This document shows, one piece after another, positions 8,645 to 17,651 of a stretch of DNA of 64,000 nucleotides; within the stretch, counting starts at the first letter, position 1; each line of letters starts with the position of its first letter. Origin of the DNA: Maricaulis sp048270095. GTDB taxonomy: Bacteria > Pseudomonadota > Alphaproteobacteria > Caulobacterales > Maricaulaceae. The stretch spans positions 106,226 to 170,225 of the forward strand of contig NZ_JBLWTL010000004.1 in NCBI RefSeq assembly GCF_048270095.1. Direction: 5' to 3'. Position numbers and translations under genes: made by a program. The notes under the pieces are model-generated. The model did not search any database and was not told the origin of the DNA. It saw nothing but the letters and a program-made list of their open reading frames with translations.

Positions 8645-9856
8645 ATGACGACGATCCGCCGTATCCAGGACGCTGAATTGGCCGGCCAGCGCGTGCTCGT
8701 GCGCGTCGATTTCAACGTGCCGATGAAGGATGGGATCGTCACCGACGATACCCGTCTGCAATCGGCCCTGCCGACCATTGATTTCCTGCGCGAAGCCGGC
8801 GCGAAAGTAATCCTGCTGGCGCATTTCGGTCGCCCCAAGGGTTGCCGCGTCACCGGTCTGTCGCTGGAGCCTGTGGCGCAGCCGCTCGCTGACCTGCTCG
8901 GCGAGGCCGTTGATTTTGTCGATGACCTGATCGGGGATGATGCTGCTTCCGCCGTCGCCGATATGAGCGATGGCGATGTTCTGCTGCTGCAAAACACCCG
9001 TTTTGAGGCCGGCGAGGAAGCCAATGACCCTGCTTTTGCAGCGGCGCTGGCCCGGCTCGGCGATCTCTATGTCAATGACGCCTTCTCTGCGGCTCACCGC
9101 GCGCATGGCTCGACCGAAGGCGTGGCGCATTTGCTGCCGGCCTATGCCGGGCTGGCGATGCAGCGCGAGATCGACCATCTCGTCGCGGCGCTGGAAAAGC
9201 CCGAGCGGCCCGTGATGGCGCTGGTGGGCGGTGCCAAAGTCTCGTCCAAGATCGATCTGCTCAAGAATCTGGTGAAGAAGGTCGACATCCTCTTCGTCGG
9301 CGGCGGCATGGCCAATACGCTGCTGCACGCCCAGGGCATCAAGGTCGGCGCCAGCCTGTGCGAGGCTGATCTGGCCGATACGGCGCGGGTGATCCTCGTG
9401 GCCGCGGAAGAAGCCGGCTGCAAGCTCATCCTGCCGAGCGATGTTGTGCTGGCGCGTGAGTTCAAGGCGAATCCGGACACCCGGCTCACCGCCGTTCACA
9501 ATGTCGGTGCCGACGAGATGATCCTCGATTGCGGTCCCGGTACGGTGGTCGAACTCAACCGGGCGATTGATACCTGCCGGACCCTGATCTGGAACGGCCC
9601 GCTTGGCGCCTTCGAAACCCCGCCCTTCGAGGCCGCGACGATGGCCGTGGCCGAACATGTCGCCCGCGCCGTGCGCGAACAGGGGCTCGTGGCGGTTGGC
9701 GGCGGCGGCGATACGGTCGCAGCGCTCAACCAGGCCGGCGTCGCCGATGATTTCACCTTCATTTCGACGGCAGGCGGTGCCTTCCTGGAGTGGATGGAAG
9801 GCAAGGTCCTGCCCGGTGTCGACGTGTTGATGCAACGCGATAGCGTCAGCGCCTGA
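8645..9856 (+). CDS. pgk: Phosphoglycerate kinase
   Basis: 403 residues from the ATG at 8645 (AGGACAG upstream). Signature RVLVRVDFNVPM near residues 17-28, HFGRPKG, nucleotide-loop GGAKVSSKIDLL and the C-terminal GGGDTVAAL. Transfers phosphate between 1,3-bisphosphoglycerate and ADP. Second gene of gap-pgk-fba; a 118-bp gap separates it from the aldolase gene. Confidence 0.97.
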   Translation: MTTIRRIQDAELAGQRVLVRVDFNVPMKDGIVTDDTRLQSALPTIDFLREAGAKVILLAHFGRPKGCRVTGLSLEPVAQPLADLLGEAVDFVDDLIGDDAASAVADMSDGDVLLLQNTRFEAGEEANDPAFAAALARLGDLYVNDAFSAAHRAHGSTEGVAHLLPAYAGLAMQREIDHLVAALEKPERPVMALVGGAKVSSKIDLLKNLVKKVDILFVGGGMANTLLHAQGIKVGASLCEADLADTARVILVAAEEAGCKLILPSDVVLAREFKANPDTRLTAVHNVGADEMILDCGPGTVVELNRAIDTCRTLIWNGPLGAFETPPFEAATMAVAEHVARAVREQGLVAVGGGGDTVAALNQAGVADDFTFISTAGGAFLEWMEGKVLPGVDVLMQRDSVSA

Positions 9857-9974
9857 CGCCTGCGCCGGACAAACCCGAATTCGGGCCGTTTCCTGTCTTG
9901 GGATTTGGCCGCGCCCTGTGTAGATAGGGCGCAATACATGATGATGACGAAGATCGAACCTAGCTGGGGATGAC

Positions 9975-11015
9975 ATGATGGATCTCGACCAACTCAACGA
10001 AACCGCCTGTGCCATGGTGGCGCCCGGCAAGGGCCTGCTGGCAGCCGATGAATCCACCGGCACGATCGGCAAGCGCTTTGCTTCGATCGACCTGGAAAAC
10101 ACCGCCGATAATCGCCGTGACTGGCGCGAAATGCTGCTGCGTACCGAGCCGGCAATGAGCGAGTATATTTCCGGCGTCATCCTCTATGACGAGACCATCC
10201 GCCAGAAAGCCAAGGACGGCACGCCGCTGGTCAAGCTGATCCAGGATGCCGGTGCGATCCCGGGCATCAAGGTCGATGCCGGCGCCAAGGGCCTGGCCGG
10301 CAGCGATGGCGAGATGATCACTGAAGGCCTCGATGGCCTGCGCGATCGTCTGGCCGATTATTACGGCCTCGGTGCCCGCTTCGCCAAATGGCGCGCCGTG
10401 ATCAATATCGGCCGCAATGGCGATGAATCCATGCCGAGCCAGTATTGCATCAACACCAATATGCACGCACTCGCCCGCTATGCGGCGCTGTGCCAGGAAG
10501 CCAATATTGTTCCGATCGTCGAGCCGGAAGTCATCATGGATGGCGATCACTCGATCGAGCGTTGCTATGAAGTGACCGAATTCGCGCTCAAGACGCTGTA
10601 TCGCGAGCTGTTCGACCAGGGCGTCATCCTGGAAGGCACGATCCTGAAGCCGAACATGGTGATCTCCGGCACCAAGGCCGAAGACCGCGCCGGCATCGAG
10701 GAAGTCGCCGACATGACGATGCAGTGCCTGGCCAATTGCGTGCCGGCGGCTGTGCCGGGTATCGCCTTCCTGTCGGGCGGTCAGTCCGATGAGGAAGCCA
10801 CGGCCCACCTCAATGCCATGACGGAAAGCTATGACCTGCCCTGGCCGGTCAGCTTCTCCTATGGCCGCGCCCTGCAGGCCGCACCGCTGAAGGTCTGGGG
10901 CGGCAAGCCCGCCAATGTGGAGGCCGCCCAGGCTGCCTTCAACCACCGCGCCAAAATGAACAGCCTCGCCGCACTGGGCGAATATGATGCGGCGATGGAG
11001 AAGGCTGGCGCCTGA
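9975..11015 (+). CDS. fba: Fructose-bisphosphate aldolase, class I
   Basis: 346 residues. Schiff-base class I aldolase: GLLAADESTGTIGKRF near the start, EPEVIMDGDH, and the active-site lysine K225 in GTILKPNMV. The carboxy part has the phosphate-binding GGQSDEEA and FSYGRALQ. It cleaves fructose-1,6-bisphosphate to triose phosphates without metal. Two ATG codons stand in tandem (9975 and 9978); AGCTGGGGATG lies just upstream. The 118-bp gap after pgk contains a possible internal promoter (TAGATA near 9919), so it may be expressed separately. A strong hairpin terminator follows. Confidence 0.95.
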   Translation: MMDLDQLNETACAMVAPGKGLLAADESTGTIGKRFASIDLENTADNRRDWREMLLRTEPAMSEYISGVILYDETIRQKAKDGTPLVKLIQDAGAIPGIKVDAGAKGLAGSDGEMITEGLDGLRDRLADYYGLGARFAKWRAVINIGRNGDESMPSQYCINTNMHALARYAALCQEANIVPIVEPEVIMDGDHSIERCYEVTEFALKTLYRELFDQGVILEGTILKPNMVISGTKAEDRAGIEEVADMTMQCLANCVPAAVPGIAFLSGGQSDEEATAHLNAMTESYDLPWPVSFSYGRALQAAPLKVWGGKPANVEAAQAAFNHRAKMNSLAALGEYDAAMEKAGA

Positions 11016-11043
11016 TCTCGGCCATCCTTGTCATCCCAACAAA

Positions 11044-11076
11044 AACGGGGCCCGCTTGGCGGGCCCCGTTCTCGTT
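11044..11076. terminator. Bidirectional terminator between fba and 11095 gene
   Basis: An 11-bp perfect stem (AACGGGGCCCG / CGGGCCCCGTT) with a 5-nt loop. TCTCGTTT follows on the plus strand, and TTTTTG follows on the minus strand, so it can serve both convergent genes. Confidence 0.85.
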
Positions 11077-11094
11077 TCGGCGATGGTGTGAAAC

Positions 11095-11553
11095 CTACTG
11101 GGCGTATTCGGTGATGAAGATGGTGGCAGGCGCGGTGGAGCTGCCATAGGTGCCGACCCAGATATCATACTGGCCACCATCCGGCATTTCGCCGCCGACG
11201 ACCGGGTTCAGACCGTTGTAATCATCATTGCAATACCAGCTGCCATCCGGCGCATTGACGACGAGGGTCGTGTCGGCTGAGGAGGTCACACCGATGAAGA
11301 GCTGTGAGCCACCGCTGCCGTACTGCAGGCGGTAATCGGGCGCATTGGCGATCATCCCGACGCAGGCAGAGCTGAGCGAGGAGGCGTCAATCGTGCCGCC
11401 AGCGACGACCTGGACCTGGTAGGGGTCAGGCATGAAGCCGGGATTCAGTGACACGGAACCATAGGTCGGCGGCAGTGAATAATTCTGGGCGGAGGCGATA
11501 CCGGTAAGCGCTGCAACGGCAAGTGTGGCCGCAAGGACGGTTTTGATGGACAT
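11095..11553 (-). CDS. Secreted beta-sandwich protein (often labelled peptidase S1)
   Basis: 152 residues from the ATG at 11551-11553, with AGGGGAAT upstream. Signal peptide of about 22 residues (KTVLAATLAVAALTGIASAQ). The mature part has LNPGFMPDPYQVQVVAGG, two cysteines (SSACVG and WYCNDD) likely disulfide-bonded, DTTLVVNAPDG and GQYDIWVGTYGS, a pattern like pre-peptidase C-terminal beta-sandwich domains. Relatives are frequently annotated peptidase S1, but no His-Asp-Ser catalytic set is visible, so protease activity is unlikely. Probably periplasmic or released; function unknown. Confidence 0.75.
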   Translation of the reverse strand: MSIKTVLAATLAVAALTGIASAQNYSLPPTYGSVSLNPGFMPDPYQVQVVAGGTIDASSLSSACVGMIANAPDYRLQYGSGGSQLFIGVTSSADTTLVVNAPDGSWYCNDDYNGLNPVVGGEMPDGGQYDIWVGTYGSSTAPATIFITEYAQ

Positions 11554-11708
11554 GTAATTCCCCTGGTAAAACACGATCGAAACAAGATCGTCGGTTGATG
11601 TTGGCAAACATGCCTTGTCGTTGATGACGGCGAGATGAACGCGCTGTATCGAGCGCTGTATCCGGGCCGGGCTCGGGCCTTTATCCCCCACGCCAGACAA
11701 CTATTCCA

Positions 11709-11792
11709 CGTCATCCTGACGAACGTCAGGACCTCGACGTGACAGGGTCGGAGCCCATGATATCGAGGTCCCGGCGTGCGCAGGGATTACGA
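11709..11792. repeat. Dispersed palindromic repeat, divergent copy C
   Basis: Begins CGTCATCCTGACGAACGTCA like copies A and B and ends GGTCCCGGCGTGCGCAGGG. The inner arms GGACCTCGA and TCGAGGTCC are inverted. It is shorter and more diverged than A and B. Confidence 0.6.
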
Positions 11793-12213
11793 TAAATAGG
11801 TGATGTTATCCCCACCCCCATGAGCCTGGCGCATACTTCAGCTGTTCCGGTCGCACGGGAGGCGTGAGCTCAGTCATTCGCGGCGATCGGGAGTGTGGAG
11901 CTCGTCCGGACAGAGGGGTGACAGCCCGAGTCCCGGCGTGGCCACCGGAGCGGAAGGCGGCATAAAGCTCGACCGCATGATCCACTCCGGTTTCGAGGCG
12001 GGGGCCGCGAGGCGTCCGAGTAAATCTCCACGTGTGGGACGTCACGGATGCCCCCTAAATTACTCAAAACCCGGCATTCGCCGGCGTCCCACACACCTCC
12101 CACTACGAGGTGATCCCTTCAAACCTCCAGTCGGAACCCGGCGTGGAGATTTTCGTGCAGGCGGCGATGCAGGCCCACTAGCCACCCGGCCTGAAATCGG
12201 TCAAAACGCCGCC
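11793..12213. other. Intergenic stretch with nested inverted repeats, no gene recognised
   Basis: About 420 bases before thiE. Short open frames on both strands show no family likeness. Two nested perfect inverted pairs are present: AAATCTCCACG (12022-12032) with CGTGGAGATTT (12142-12152), and inside it GTGTGGGACG (12032-12041) with CGTCCCACAC (12085-12094). No TPP riboswitch core was found despite the thiamine gene downstream. It may be a decayed palindromic element or a structured RNA. Confidence 0.4.
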
Positions 12214-12834
12214 ATGACAACCCAGCTCTATCTGATCACGCCGCCGCGCATTGATGCGCAATTCGCCGAAACCCTGGTCGAGGTGCTGGAAACCGGCGCG
12301 GTCGCGGCGTTGCAGATCCGCCTCAAGGATCACCAGCCCGACGAGATTCGTCAGCTGGCGCCGCCACTGATCGCACTCGCGCAGGCCCATGGCGTTGCGG
12401 CCATCCTCAATGATGATGCCGCACTGGCCGTCGAGCTGGGCTGTGACGGCGTGCATCTGGGGCAGGGCGATGGCAGCGTCAAGGCGGCGCGCGAGCTGCT
12501 CGGCAAGGACGGCACGATTGGTGTGACCTGCCATGACAGCCGCCACCTGGCGATGCTGGCCGGTGAGGCGGGCGCCGATTATGTCGCCTTTGGCGCCTTC
12601 TTCCCGACCACCACCAAGGATGTCAGCCATCAGGCCGACATTGATCTGATCCAGTGGTGGATTGAAGTGTTTGAGCTGCCTTGTGTCGCGATTGGCGGCA
12701 TCACGTTGGATAATGCCGCGACGTTGATCGAGGCGGGTGCTGATTTTATCGCTGTTTCAGCCGGCGTCTGGCAGCACCCGGACGGGCCGGTCGCGGCGGT
12801 GACCGCCTTCCACACCCTGTGCGCGGCCCGCTGA
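12214..12834 (+). CDS. thiE: Thiamine phosphate synthase
   Basis: 206 residues from the ATG at 12214 (MTTQLYLITPPRI). TIM-barrel enzyme joining HMP-pyrophosphate and thiazole phosphate to thiamine phosphate. Motifs: LQIRLKDH, LNDDAALAVELGCDGVHLGQGD (split over strands 3 and 4), IGVTCHDS, DYVAFGAFFPTTTK and VAIGGIT. The open frame continues upstream to 11893, but without homology, so the later start is used. It is isolated from other thi genes here and may salvage or duplicate the main pathway copy. Confidence 0.9.
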   Translation: MTTQLYLITPPRIDAQFAETLVEVLETGAVAALQIRLKDHQPDEIRQLAPPLIALAQAHGVAAILNDDAALAVELGCDGVHLGQGDGSVKAARELLGKDGTIGVTCHDSRHLAMLAGEAGADYVAFGAFFPTTTKDVSHQADIDLIQWWIEVFELPCVAIGGITLDNAATLIEAGADFIAVSAGVWQHPDGPVAAVTAFHTLCAAR

Positions 12835-12916
12835 AGCGGCGGTCTCCAGGTTACAAATGCCTCAGTTTTCAATCCGCGGTCTTGACCTTGCCGCAATCGC
12901 ATCGCTGATAGGCGGC

Positions 12917-14077
12917 ATGAAAATATTCTCTGCCCTTTGCCTGAGCCTCGCCCTCGCCACACCTGCGCTGGCGCAGTTTGAGCTGGACACACCGCCCGAC
13001 GCGGCCGAGCCGCAAGGCGGCTTCCCCGCCGAGCTCATGCTGCTGCCGCAGGATATCCAGGACGCGGCAATCGCCGGGATGGATGCGGCCGAGGCCGAAA
13101 TCCCGACAGGCCTCAATGCGGCGGACGCGGCCTATTACCGGGCCCAGATTGCCTATATCGGCCAGGACTGGGTTCTCGCCCGGCAATATGCCGAGGCCGC
13201 AGCCGCCGGTGGCAATAGCGAGGCGGCGATGCTGGCCGGCATGATCGCCCGCGACGGGCTGACGGGTGAACCGGACCATGCCGCCGCGGCGCAATGGTTT
13301 CGCCGGGCCGCCGAGGACGACGCACCCGTTGCCCTCTATCAGCTCGCCCTGCTGGCGCGCCGTGGCGATCCGGGGCTCGAACTGGGATCCGCTCGCGGCT
13401 GGTTTGAACGCGCGGCGCGAGCCGGTCATGTCAATGCCATGCTGGGACTGGCGATCGAGTTGAAGAATTCCCCGGTGCCGCAAGACGCGATCCCTGCTCG
13501 CGAATGGGCCGAACGGGCAGCCCAGCAGGGCTCGCCCGAAGCCATGTATCAACTGGCGCAAATGCTCGATTCCGGGGCGGGCGGTGCCACCGATTCCGCC
13601 GGCGCGCGGAGCTGGTACGAGCGTGCGGCGAGTAATCGCCATGCCGAAGCGGCCTTCCAGGCTGCGATGATGTGGGCCAATGGCGAAGGCGGCGATCAGG
13701 ATGATGCGGCCGCGCTGCGCTGGATGCGGATTTCCGCCGAGAGTGGCTACGCCCCGGCGGCCGGCCAATACGGGCTGATGCTGTATCAGGGTCGCGGCGG
13801 CGAACCCGATCCGGGCTCGGCAGCGGTCTGGTTCGCCCAGGGGGCTCGCGGCGGCGATGCCGAAAGCCAGTTTCTCTATGCCTTCGCCCTGGCCCGCGGT
13901 GATGGCGTGACGGCTGATCTTGAGACCGCCTATGGCTGGACACTGATGGCCGCGGTCGACGCGCTCGGTGCTCCGGTCGGCGATCCTGTCCGTGACCGCC
14001 TTCAGGCCGGTCTGGAGCGGGCCTTGCCGCCGGATGTGCAGGCGCGGATCAGGGCCCAGGTCGAGGCTTTGCGCTAG
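12917..14077 (+). CDS. Exported Sel1-like repeat protein
   Basis: 386 residues from the ATG at 12917, with a signal peptide of 20 residues (MKIFSALCLSLALATPALAQ). From about residue 90 onward there are consecutive SEL1/TPR-like helical repeats marked by A-A-x-W-F/Y-x-R-A-A (AAQWFRRAAEDD, ARGWFERAARAG, ARSWYERAASNR, AALRWMRISAES, AAVWFAQGARGG). Sel1 repeats are protein-interaction scaffolds; a periplasmic adaptor role is inferred. It precedes efp by about 100 bases. Confidence 0.85.
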   Translation: MKIFSALCLSLALATPALAQFELDTPPDAAEPQGGFPAELMLLPQDIQDAAIAGMDAAEAEIPTGLNAADAAYYRAQIAYIGQDWVLARQYAEAAAAGGNSEAAMLAGMIARDGLTGEPDHAAAAQWFRRAAEDDAPVALYQLALLARRGDPGLELGSARGWFERAARAGHVNAMLGLAIELKNSPVPQDAIPAREWAERAAQQGSPEAMYQLAQMLDSGAGGATDSAGARSWYERAASNRHAEAAFQAAMMWANGEGGDQDDAAALRWMRISAESGYAPAAGQYGLMLYQGRGGEPDPGSAAVWFAQGARGGDAESQFLYAFALARGDGVTADLETAYGWTLMAAVDALGAPVGDPVRDRLQAGLERALPPDVQARIRAQVEALR

Positions 14078-14179
14078 CGCCCAGGTGCCGCGCCGCTTGC
14101 CGATACCTGTCGCCGCTGATAGGAGAGCGCCACTCTACGGCCCAAGGGCAGTACACACGGTTTTCCGATAGGTGATGGC

Positions 14180-14746
14180 ATGAAGATCAATGGCAACGAA
14201 ATTCGCCCCGGCAATGTCCTGCAGCATCAGGATTCGCTCTGGGTCGCGGTGAAGACCGACCACGTCAAGCCGGGCAAGGGCGGTGCCTTTGCCCAGGTCG
14301 AGCTGAAAAACCTGCTCGACGGCCGCAAACTCAATGAACGCTTCCGCGCCGCCGACAAGGTCGAGCGCGTCCGTCTCGAGCAGCGCGACCAGACTTTCCT
14401 GTTCGACAGCGGCGACACGCTGACCTTCATGGACGCTGAATCCTACGAGCAGATCGAATTGCGCAAGGATTTCGTCGGCGAAGAAAGCACGGCCTATCTT
14501 CAGGACGGCATGAATGTCGTGGTCGAATTCCATGAGGAACGTCCGATCAGCATTTCCCTGCCGCAATTCGTGACGCTCGAAATTACCGAGACCGAACCGG
14601 TGGTGAAGGGGCAGACGGCCGCCAATTCCTTCAAGCCCGCAATCCTGGAAAATGGTATCCGCACAGCCGTCCCACCTTTCGTCGGGACTGGCGAACGCGT
14701 CGTGATCGCGACGGAAGACGGTTCTTACGTGAAACGGGCGGAGTAG
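14180..14746 (+). CDS. efp: Elongation factor P
   Basis: 188 residues, the usual length. The modifiable lysine at the domain-I tip is seen as HVKPGKGGAF (K33). C-terminal domain has FVGTGERVVIATEDGSYVKRA. Relieves ribosome stalling at polyproline. The EpmA/EpmB modification genes are not in the window, so the modification route is unknown. AGGTGATGGC precedes the ATG. suhB starts 5 bases after the stop, so the two are coupled. Confidence 0.96.
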   Translation: MKINGNEIRPGNVLQHQDSLWVAVKTDHVKPGKGGAFAQVELKNLLDGRKLNERFRAADKVERVRLEQRDQTFLFDSGDTLTFMDAESYEQIELRKDFVGEESTAYLQDGMNVVVEFHEERPISISLPQFVTLEITETEPVVKGQTAANSFKPAILENGIRTAVPPFVGTGERVVIATEDGSYVKRAE

Positions 14747-14751
14747 TCCTC

Positions 14752-15549
14752 ATGGGTGCGCTCTCTCCTCTTCTGACTGTCATGGTGGATGTTGCCGGCC
14801 GCGCCGGGCGCAAGCTCAACCGCGATTTTCGCGATGTCGAACACCTGCAATACTCCAAGAAGGGCCCGGCCGATTTCGTGACGATGGCCGACCACAAGTC
14901 CGAAGAGATCATCTATGACCGCCTGATGACGGCGCGTCCGGGCTATGGCTTCCTGATGGAAGAGCGCGGCATTGTCGAAGGCTCTGACCGTTCGCACCGC
15001 TGGATCGTTGATCCGCTCGACGGGACCACGAATTACTTGCACGGCATGCCGCATTTCGCCGTCTCGATCGCGCTCGAGCGTGAAGGCGAGCTGGTGGCCG
15101 GCGTTGTCTATAATCCGGCGACCGATGAAATGTTCCATGCTGAAAAGGGCCGAGGGGCCTGGCTCGCCGACCGCCGCCTGCGCGTCGCCGGCCGCAATCA
15201 GCTTGATGAGGCCGTGTTCGCGACCGGGATGCCGTTCGTCGGCAAGACCGGCCATGCACGCTTCCTCAAGGAATTGCACCAGGTCATGCCCCGTACCGCC
15301 GGCATCCGCCGCATGGGTGCGGCCTCGCTCGATCTGGCATGGGTGGCCGCGGGGCGTTTCGACGGTTTCTGGGAGCGCGATCTGAAGCCCTGGGATATCG
15401 CTGCCGGCCTGTTGCTGGTGCGGGAAGCCGGGGGCTATATCGCCGACATTGATGGTGGCAAGGATGTGCTCTCCAGCGGCAATATCGCGGCGGGCAATGA
15501 GAGCATGCTGGCACAATTGCTCGAACGGCTGAAAGTCGCCGCAGTCTGA
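14752..15549 (+). CDS. suhB: Inositol monophosphatase family protein
   Basis: 265 residues. Mg-dependent phosphatase motifs: FLMEERG (metal-binding Glu), WIVDPLDGTTNYLHGMPHF (metal site 1) and the C-terminal WDIAAGLLLVREAGG. Hydrolyses inositol monophosphate in vitro; in bacteria SuhB also acts in rRNA transcription antitermination. Directly downstream of efp, consistent with a translation-linked operon. Confidence 0.9.
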   Translation: MGALSPLLTVMVDVAGRAGRKLNRDFRDVEHLQYSKKGPADFVTMADHKSEEIIYDRLMTARPGYGFLMEERGIVEGSDRSHRWIVDPLDGTTNYLHGMPHFAVSIALEREGELVAGVVYNPATDEMFHAEKGRGAWLADRRLRVAGRNQLDEAVFATGMPFVGKTGHARFLKELHQVMPRTAGIRRMGAASLDLAWVAAGRFDGFWERDLKPWDIAAGLLLVREAGGYIADIDGGKDVLSSGNIAAGNESMLAQLLERLKVAAV

Positions 15550-15659
15550 TCGCAGACCCGGTCTTGCGTGAAGATTTTCCCGCTTCAGCTTTGACCTCGC
15601 CACCAAATCGTCCCAATGCCTTGGGATGAGTATCGTCGCGAGCGATGTGAGGGGAAGTG

Positions 15660-16652
15660 ATGCCTGTACAGCATGATGAGCGGATGAGCGCGGTCCGGCC
15701 GGATGTCCATTTCACGGGGCCCTGGCGCTATATTGTCTGGATGGCGCTGTTCACCGCCGTTGTCCTCGCCCTCGCGGTTTTCCTGCACGCACAGCTGATC
15801 GAGGCCTTCCAGGCCAATCCGGCGATCAATGGCGTCATCCTCGGCGTGCTGGTGATCGGCGTTCTCTACACATTTGCCCAGGCGCTGGGGATTGGCCCTG
15901 CAGCCAATTGGCTCAAGCGCTTCCGCTCGGCCGAAGCCGGCATCACCCTGCCGCCGCCGCCTGCCCTGATCGCCCCGATGGCCTCGATGATCGGCGAGAC
16001 CGATGGCCGTGTCCGCCTCTCGGCTGGTTCGGTCCGCACGGTGCTCGACTCGGTCGGTGCGCGGATGTCGGAAGCCGGCGCCTTTACCCGCTATTTCGGC
16101 CGTCTTCTGATTTTCCTCGGCCTGCTGGGTACATTCTGGGGTCTGCTCGCGGTGGTCTCCGATGTCGGCCAGGCCGTACGTGCCGTGACCGAAAGCTCGA
16201 CCGGCGGTGAAGCCGATGTGATGCGGCTTATGGCGGCGATCCAGGATCCGATCGAGGGCATGGGCACCGCCTTTGCGTCCTCGCTCTTTGGCCTGGCCGG
16301 CTCTTTGGTGATCGGTTTTCTCGACCTGCAGGCCAGCCGGGCCCAGAACCGTTTCTACAATGAGATCGAGGAATGGCTTTCCTCCATTTCGCGCCTTTCG
16401 GCCGCCGGACCGGCGAGCAGTGGCGATGGTGAGACCTCGTCGGCCTATGTCGGCGCCCTGCTCGAGCAAACGGCGGAAACCCTCGACCGGCTCTCGCACA
16501 CGCTGGAACGCCATACGCGCCAGCTCGACACCACCATGCAGCGCTTTGCCGAAGATGCCCGCGAAGGTCAGCAGGAAGCGGCCCGTGCCCTGCGCGATGA
16601 AATCCGCGTCCTGATCCGAACCCTCGAGGCCCGGGACCGGGCGGGAGAATAG
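15660..16652 (+). CDS. MotA/TolQ/ExbB-type proton channel protein
   Basis: 330 residues from the ATG at 15660 (a GTG three bases earlier is in frame; GAGGGG is upstream). Four membrane segments: about 22-46, 57-78, 144-165 and 203-225, the last two with the family motif LGLLGTFWGLL and GMGTAFASSLFGLAGS. A helical tail (LEQTAETLDRLSHTLERH) follows. Partners with the MotB/OmpA-like protein encoded 3 bases downstream. Family role: inner-membrane stator using the proton gradient. Neither flagellar nor Tol genes lie nearby, so its output is unknown. Confidence 0.85.
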   Translation: MPVQHDERMSAVRPDVHFTGPWRYIVWMALFTAVVLALAVFLHAQLIEAFQANPAINGVILGVLVIGVLYTFAQALGIGPAANWLKRFRSAEAGITLPPPPALIAPMASMIGETDGRVRLSAGSVRTVLDSVGARMSEAGAFTRYFGRLLIFLGLLGTFWGLLAVVSDVGQAVRAVTESSTGGEADVMRLMAAIQDPIEGMGTAFASSLFGLAGSLVIGFLDLQASRAQNRFYNEIEEWLSSISRLSAAGPASSGDGETSSAYVGALLEQTAETLDRLSHTLERHTRQLDTTMQRFAEDAREGQQEAARALRDEIRVLIRTLEARDRAGE

Positions 16653-16655
16653 GTC

Positions 16656-17645
16656 ATGGCGTCGCCGCGTTTCTCGCGTTTCCAGGAGGCTGATAATGGC
16701 GATCACTGGCCCGGCTTCGTCGACGCGCTGGCGACGCTGCTGCTGGTCATCGTGTTTCTGCTGTCGATCTTCGTGGCCGGGCAATTTGCCCTCAGCCGCG
16801 CTCTGACCGGGCGTGACCAGCAATTGGCTGACCTCAATGCGCAGCTCTCCCAGCTTGCCAATGAGCTCGATCTGGCGCGCGATGAGAATGCCGAGCTGGA
16901 AGTGCGCATCATCGGGCTGGTCGATGAACGCGATGCCCTGAACGGGGCGCTGGCGATGGCCTATGGCCAGGCGGAGTCGCTCAGCGCCGAGCTCGAGGCT
17001 GAACGCGAAATGTCGTCGGAATCGATGCGGGCGCTGGCGCTGCTGAACCAGCAGATGCAGGTCCTGCGCGATCAGATCGCGACCCTCAATGCCGCGCTGG
17101 AGGCTTCGGAACAACGTGCCGAGGAGGCCGAAGTCCAGGTGATCAATCTGGGCGAACGCCTCAACGCCGCCCTCGCCGAGCGCGCCGCCGAACTGGCCGT
17201 CTACCGCTCCGATTTCTTCGGTCGTCTGCGCGCCATTCTCGGCAATCGTACCGGCGTGCGCATTGTCGGTGACCGCTTCGTATTCGAGACCGATGTGCTC
17301 TTCCCGTCCGGCTCGGCCGCCCTGTCGAATGAGGGCCGCGAGAGCCTGCGTCCGATCGCCGATGCGATCATCCAGCTGACCACGGAAATCCCCGCCGATC
17401 TGGAATGGGTGATCCGCATTGATGGCCATACCGACCCGGTGCCGATCCGCACCACCTATCCGTCCAACTGGCACTTGTCGGCTGCGCGGGCGATTTCGGT
17501 GGTGCAATGGATGGAACAGCTGGGTGTGCCGCCGGAACGTCTGGTCGCGGCCGGCTTCGGGGAATTCCATCCGCTGGTGTCTGGCCGCACGGCCGCGGAC
17601 AATGCGGCCAATCGCCGGATCGAATTGAAGCTGACCTCGCGCTAG
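16656..17645 (+). CDS. MotB/OmpA-type peptidoglycan-anchored stator partner
   Basis: 329 residues. One N-terminal membrane helix with an aspartate at its start (HWPGFVDALATLLLVIVF), placed like the proton-carrying Asp of MotB. A long coiled coil covers about residues 50-185 (many Leu/Glu/Gln heptads). The OmpA-like domain spans about 215-329 with IDGHTDPVPI, LSAARAISVVQWM and NRRIELKL. It would tie the channel of the preceding gene to the cell wall. The coiled coil is much longer than in MotB, closer to the ZorB-like layout, but no zorC/D/E genes follow. Confidence 0.85.
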   Translation: MASPRFSRFQEADNGDHWPGFVDALATLLLVIVFLLSIFVAGQFALSRALTGRDQQLADLNAQLSQLANELDLARDENAELEVRIIGLVDERDALNGALAMAYGQAESLSAELEAEREMSSESMRALALLNQQMQVLRDQIATLNAALEASEQRAEEAEVQVINLGERLNAALAERAAELAVYRSDFFGRLRAILGNRTGVRIVGDRFVFETDVLFPSGSAALSNEGRESLRPIADAIIQLTTEIPADLEWVIRIDGHTDPVPIRTTYPSNWHLSAARAISVVQWMEQLGVPPERLVAAGFGEFHPLVSGRTAADNAANRRIELKLTSR

Positions 17646-17651
17646 GGGCTC

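Noticed and set aside
8618..10180. A 520-codon antisense frame over pgk
   Set aside because: Shadow of phosphoglycerate kinase; no independent evidence.
11095..11553. Peptidase S1
   Set aside because: The label is common for relatives, but no catalytic triad can be found in 152 residues.
12080..12213. TPP riboswitch upstream of thiE
   Set aside because: The conserved CTGAGA and the second core motif are absent.
15585..17570. A 661-codon antisense frame over the stator genes
   Set aside because: Arg/His/Gly-rich shadow translation; both genes on the other strand are well supported.
15660..17645. Zorya defence system (ZorAB-like pair)
   Set aside because: No ZorC, ZorD or ZorE-type gene follows; ccdAB and rpmE come next.
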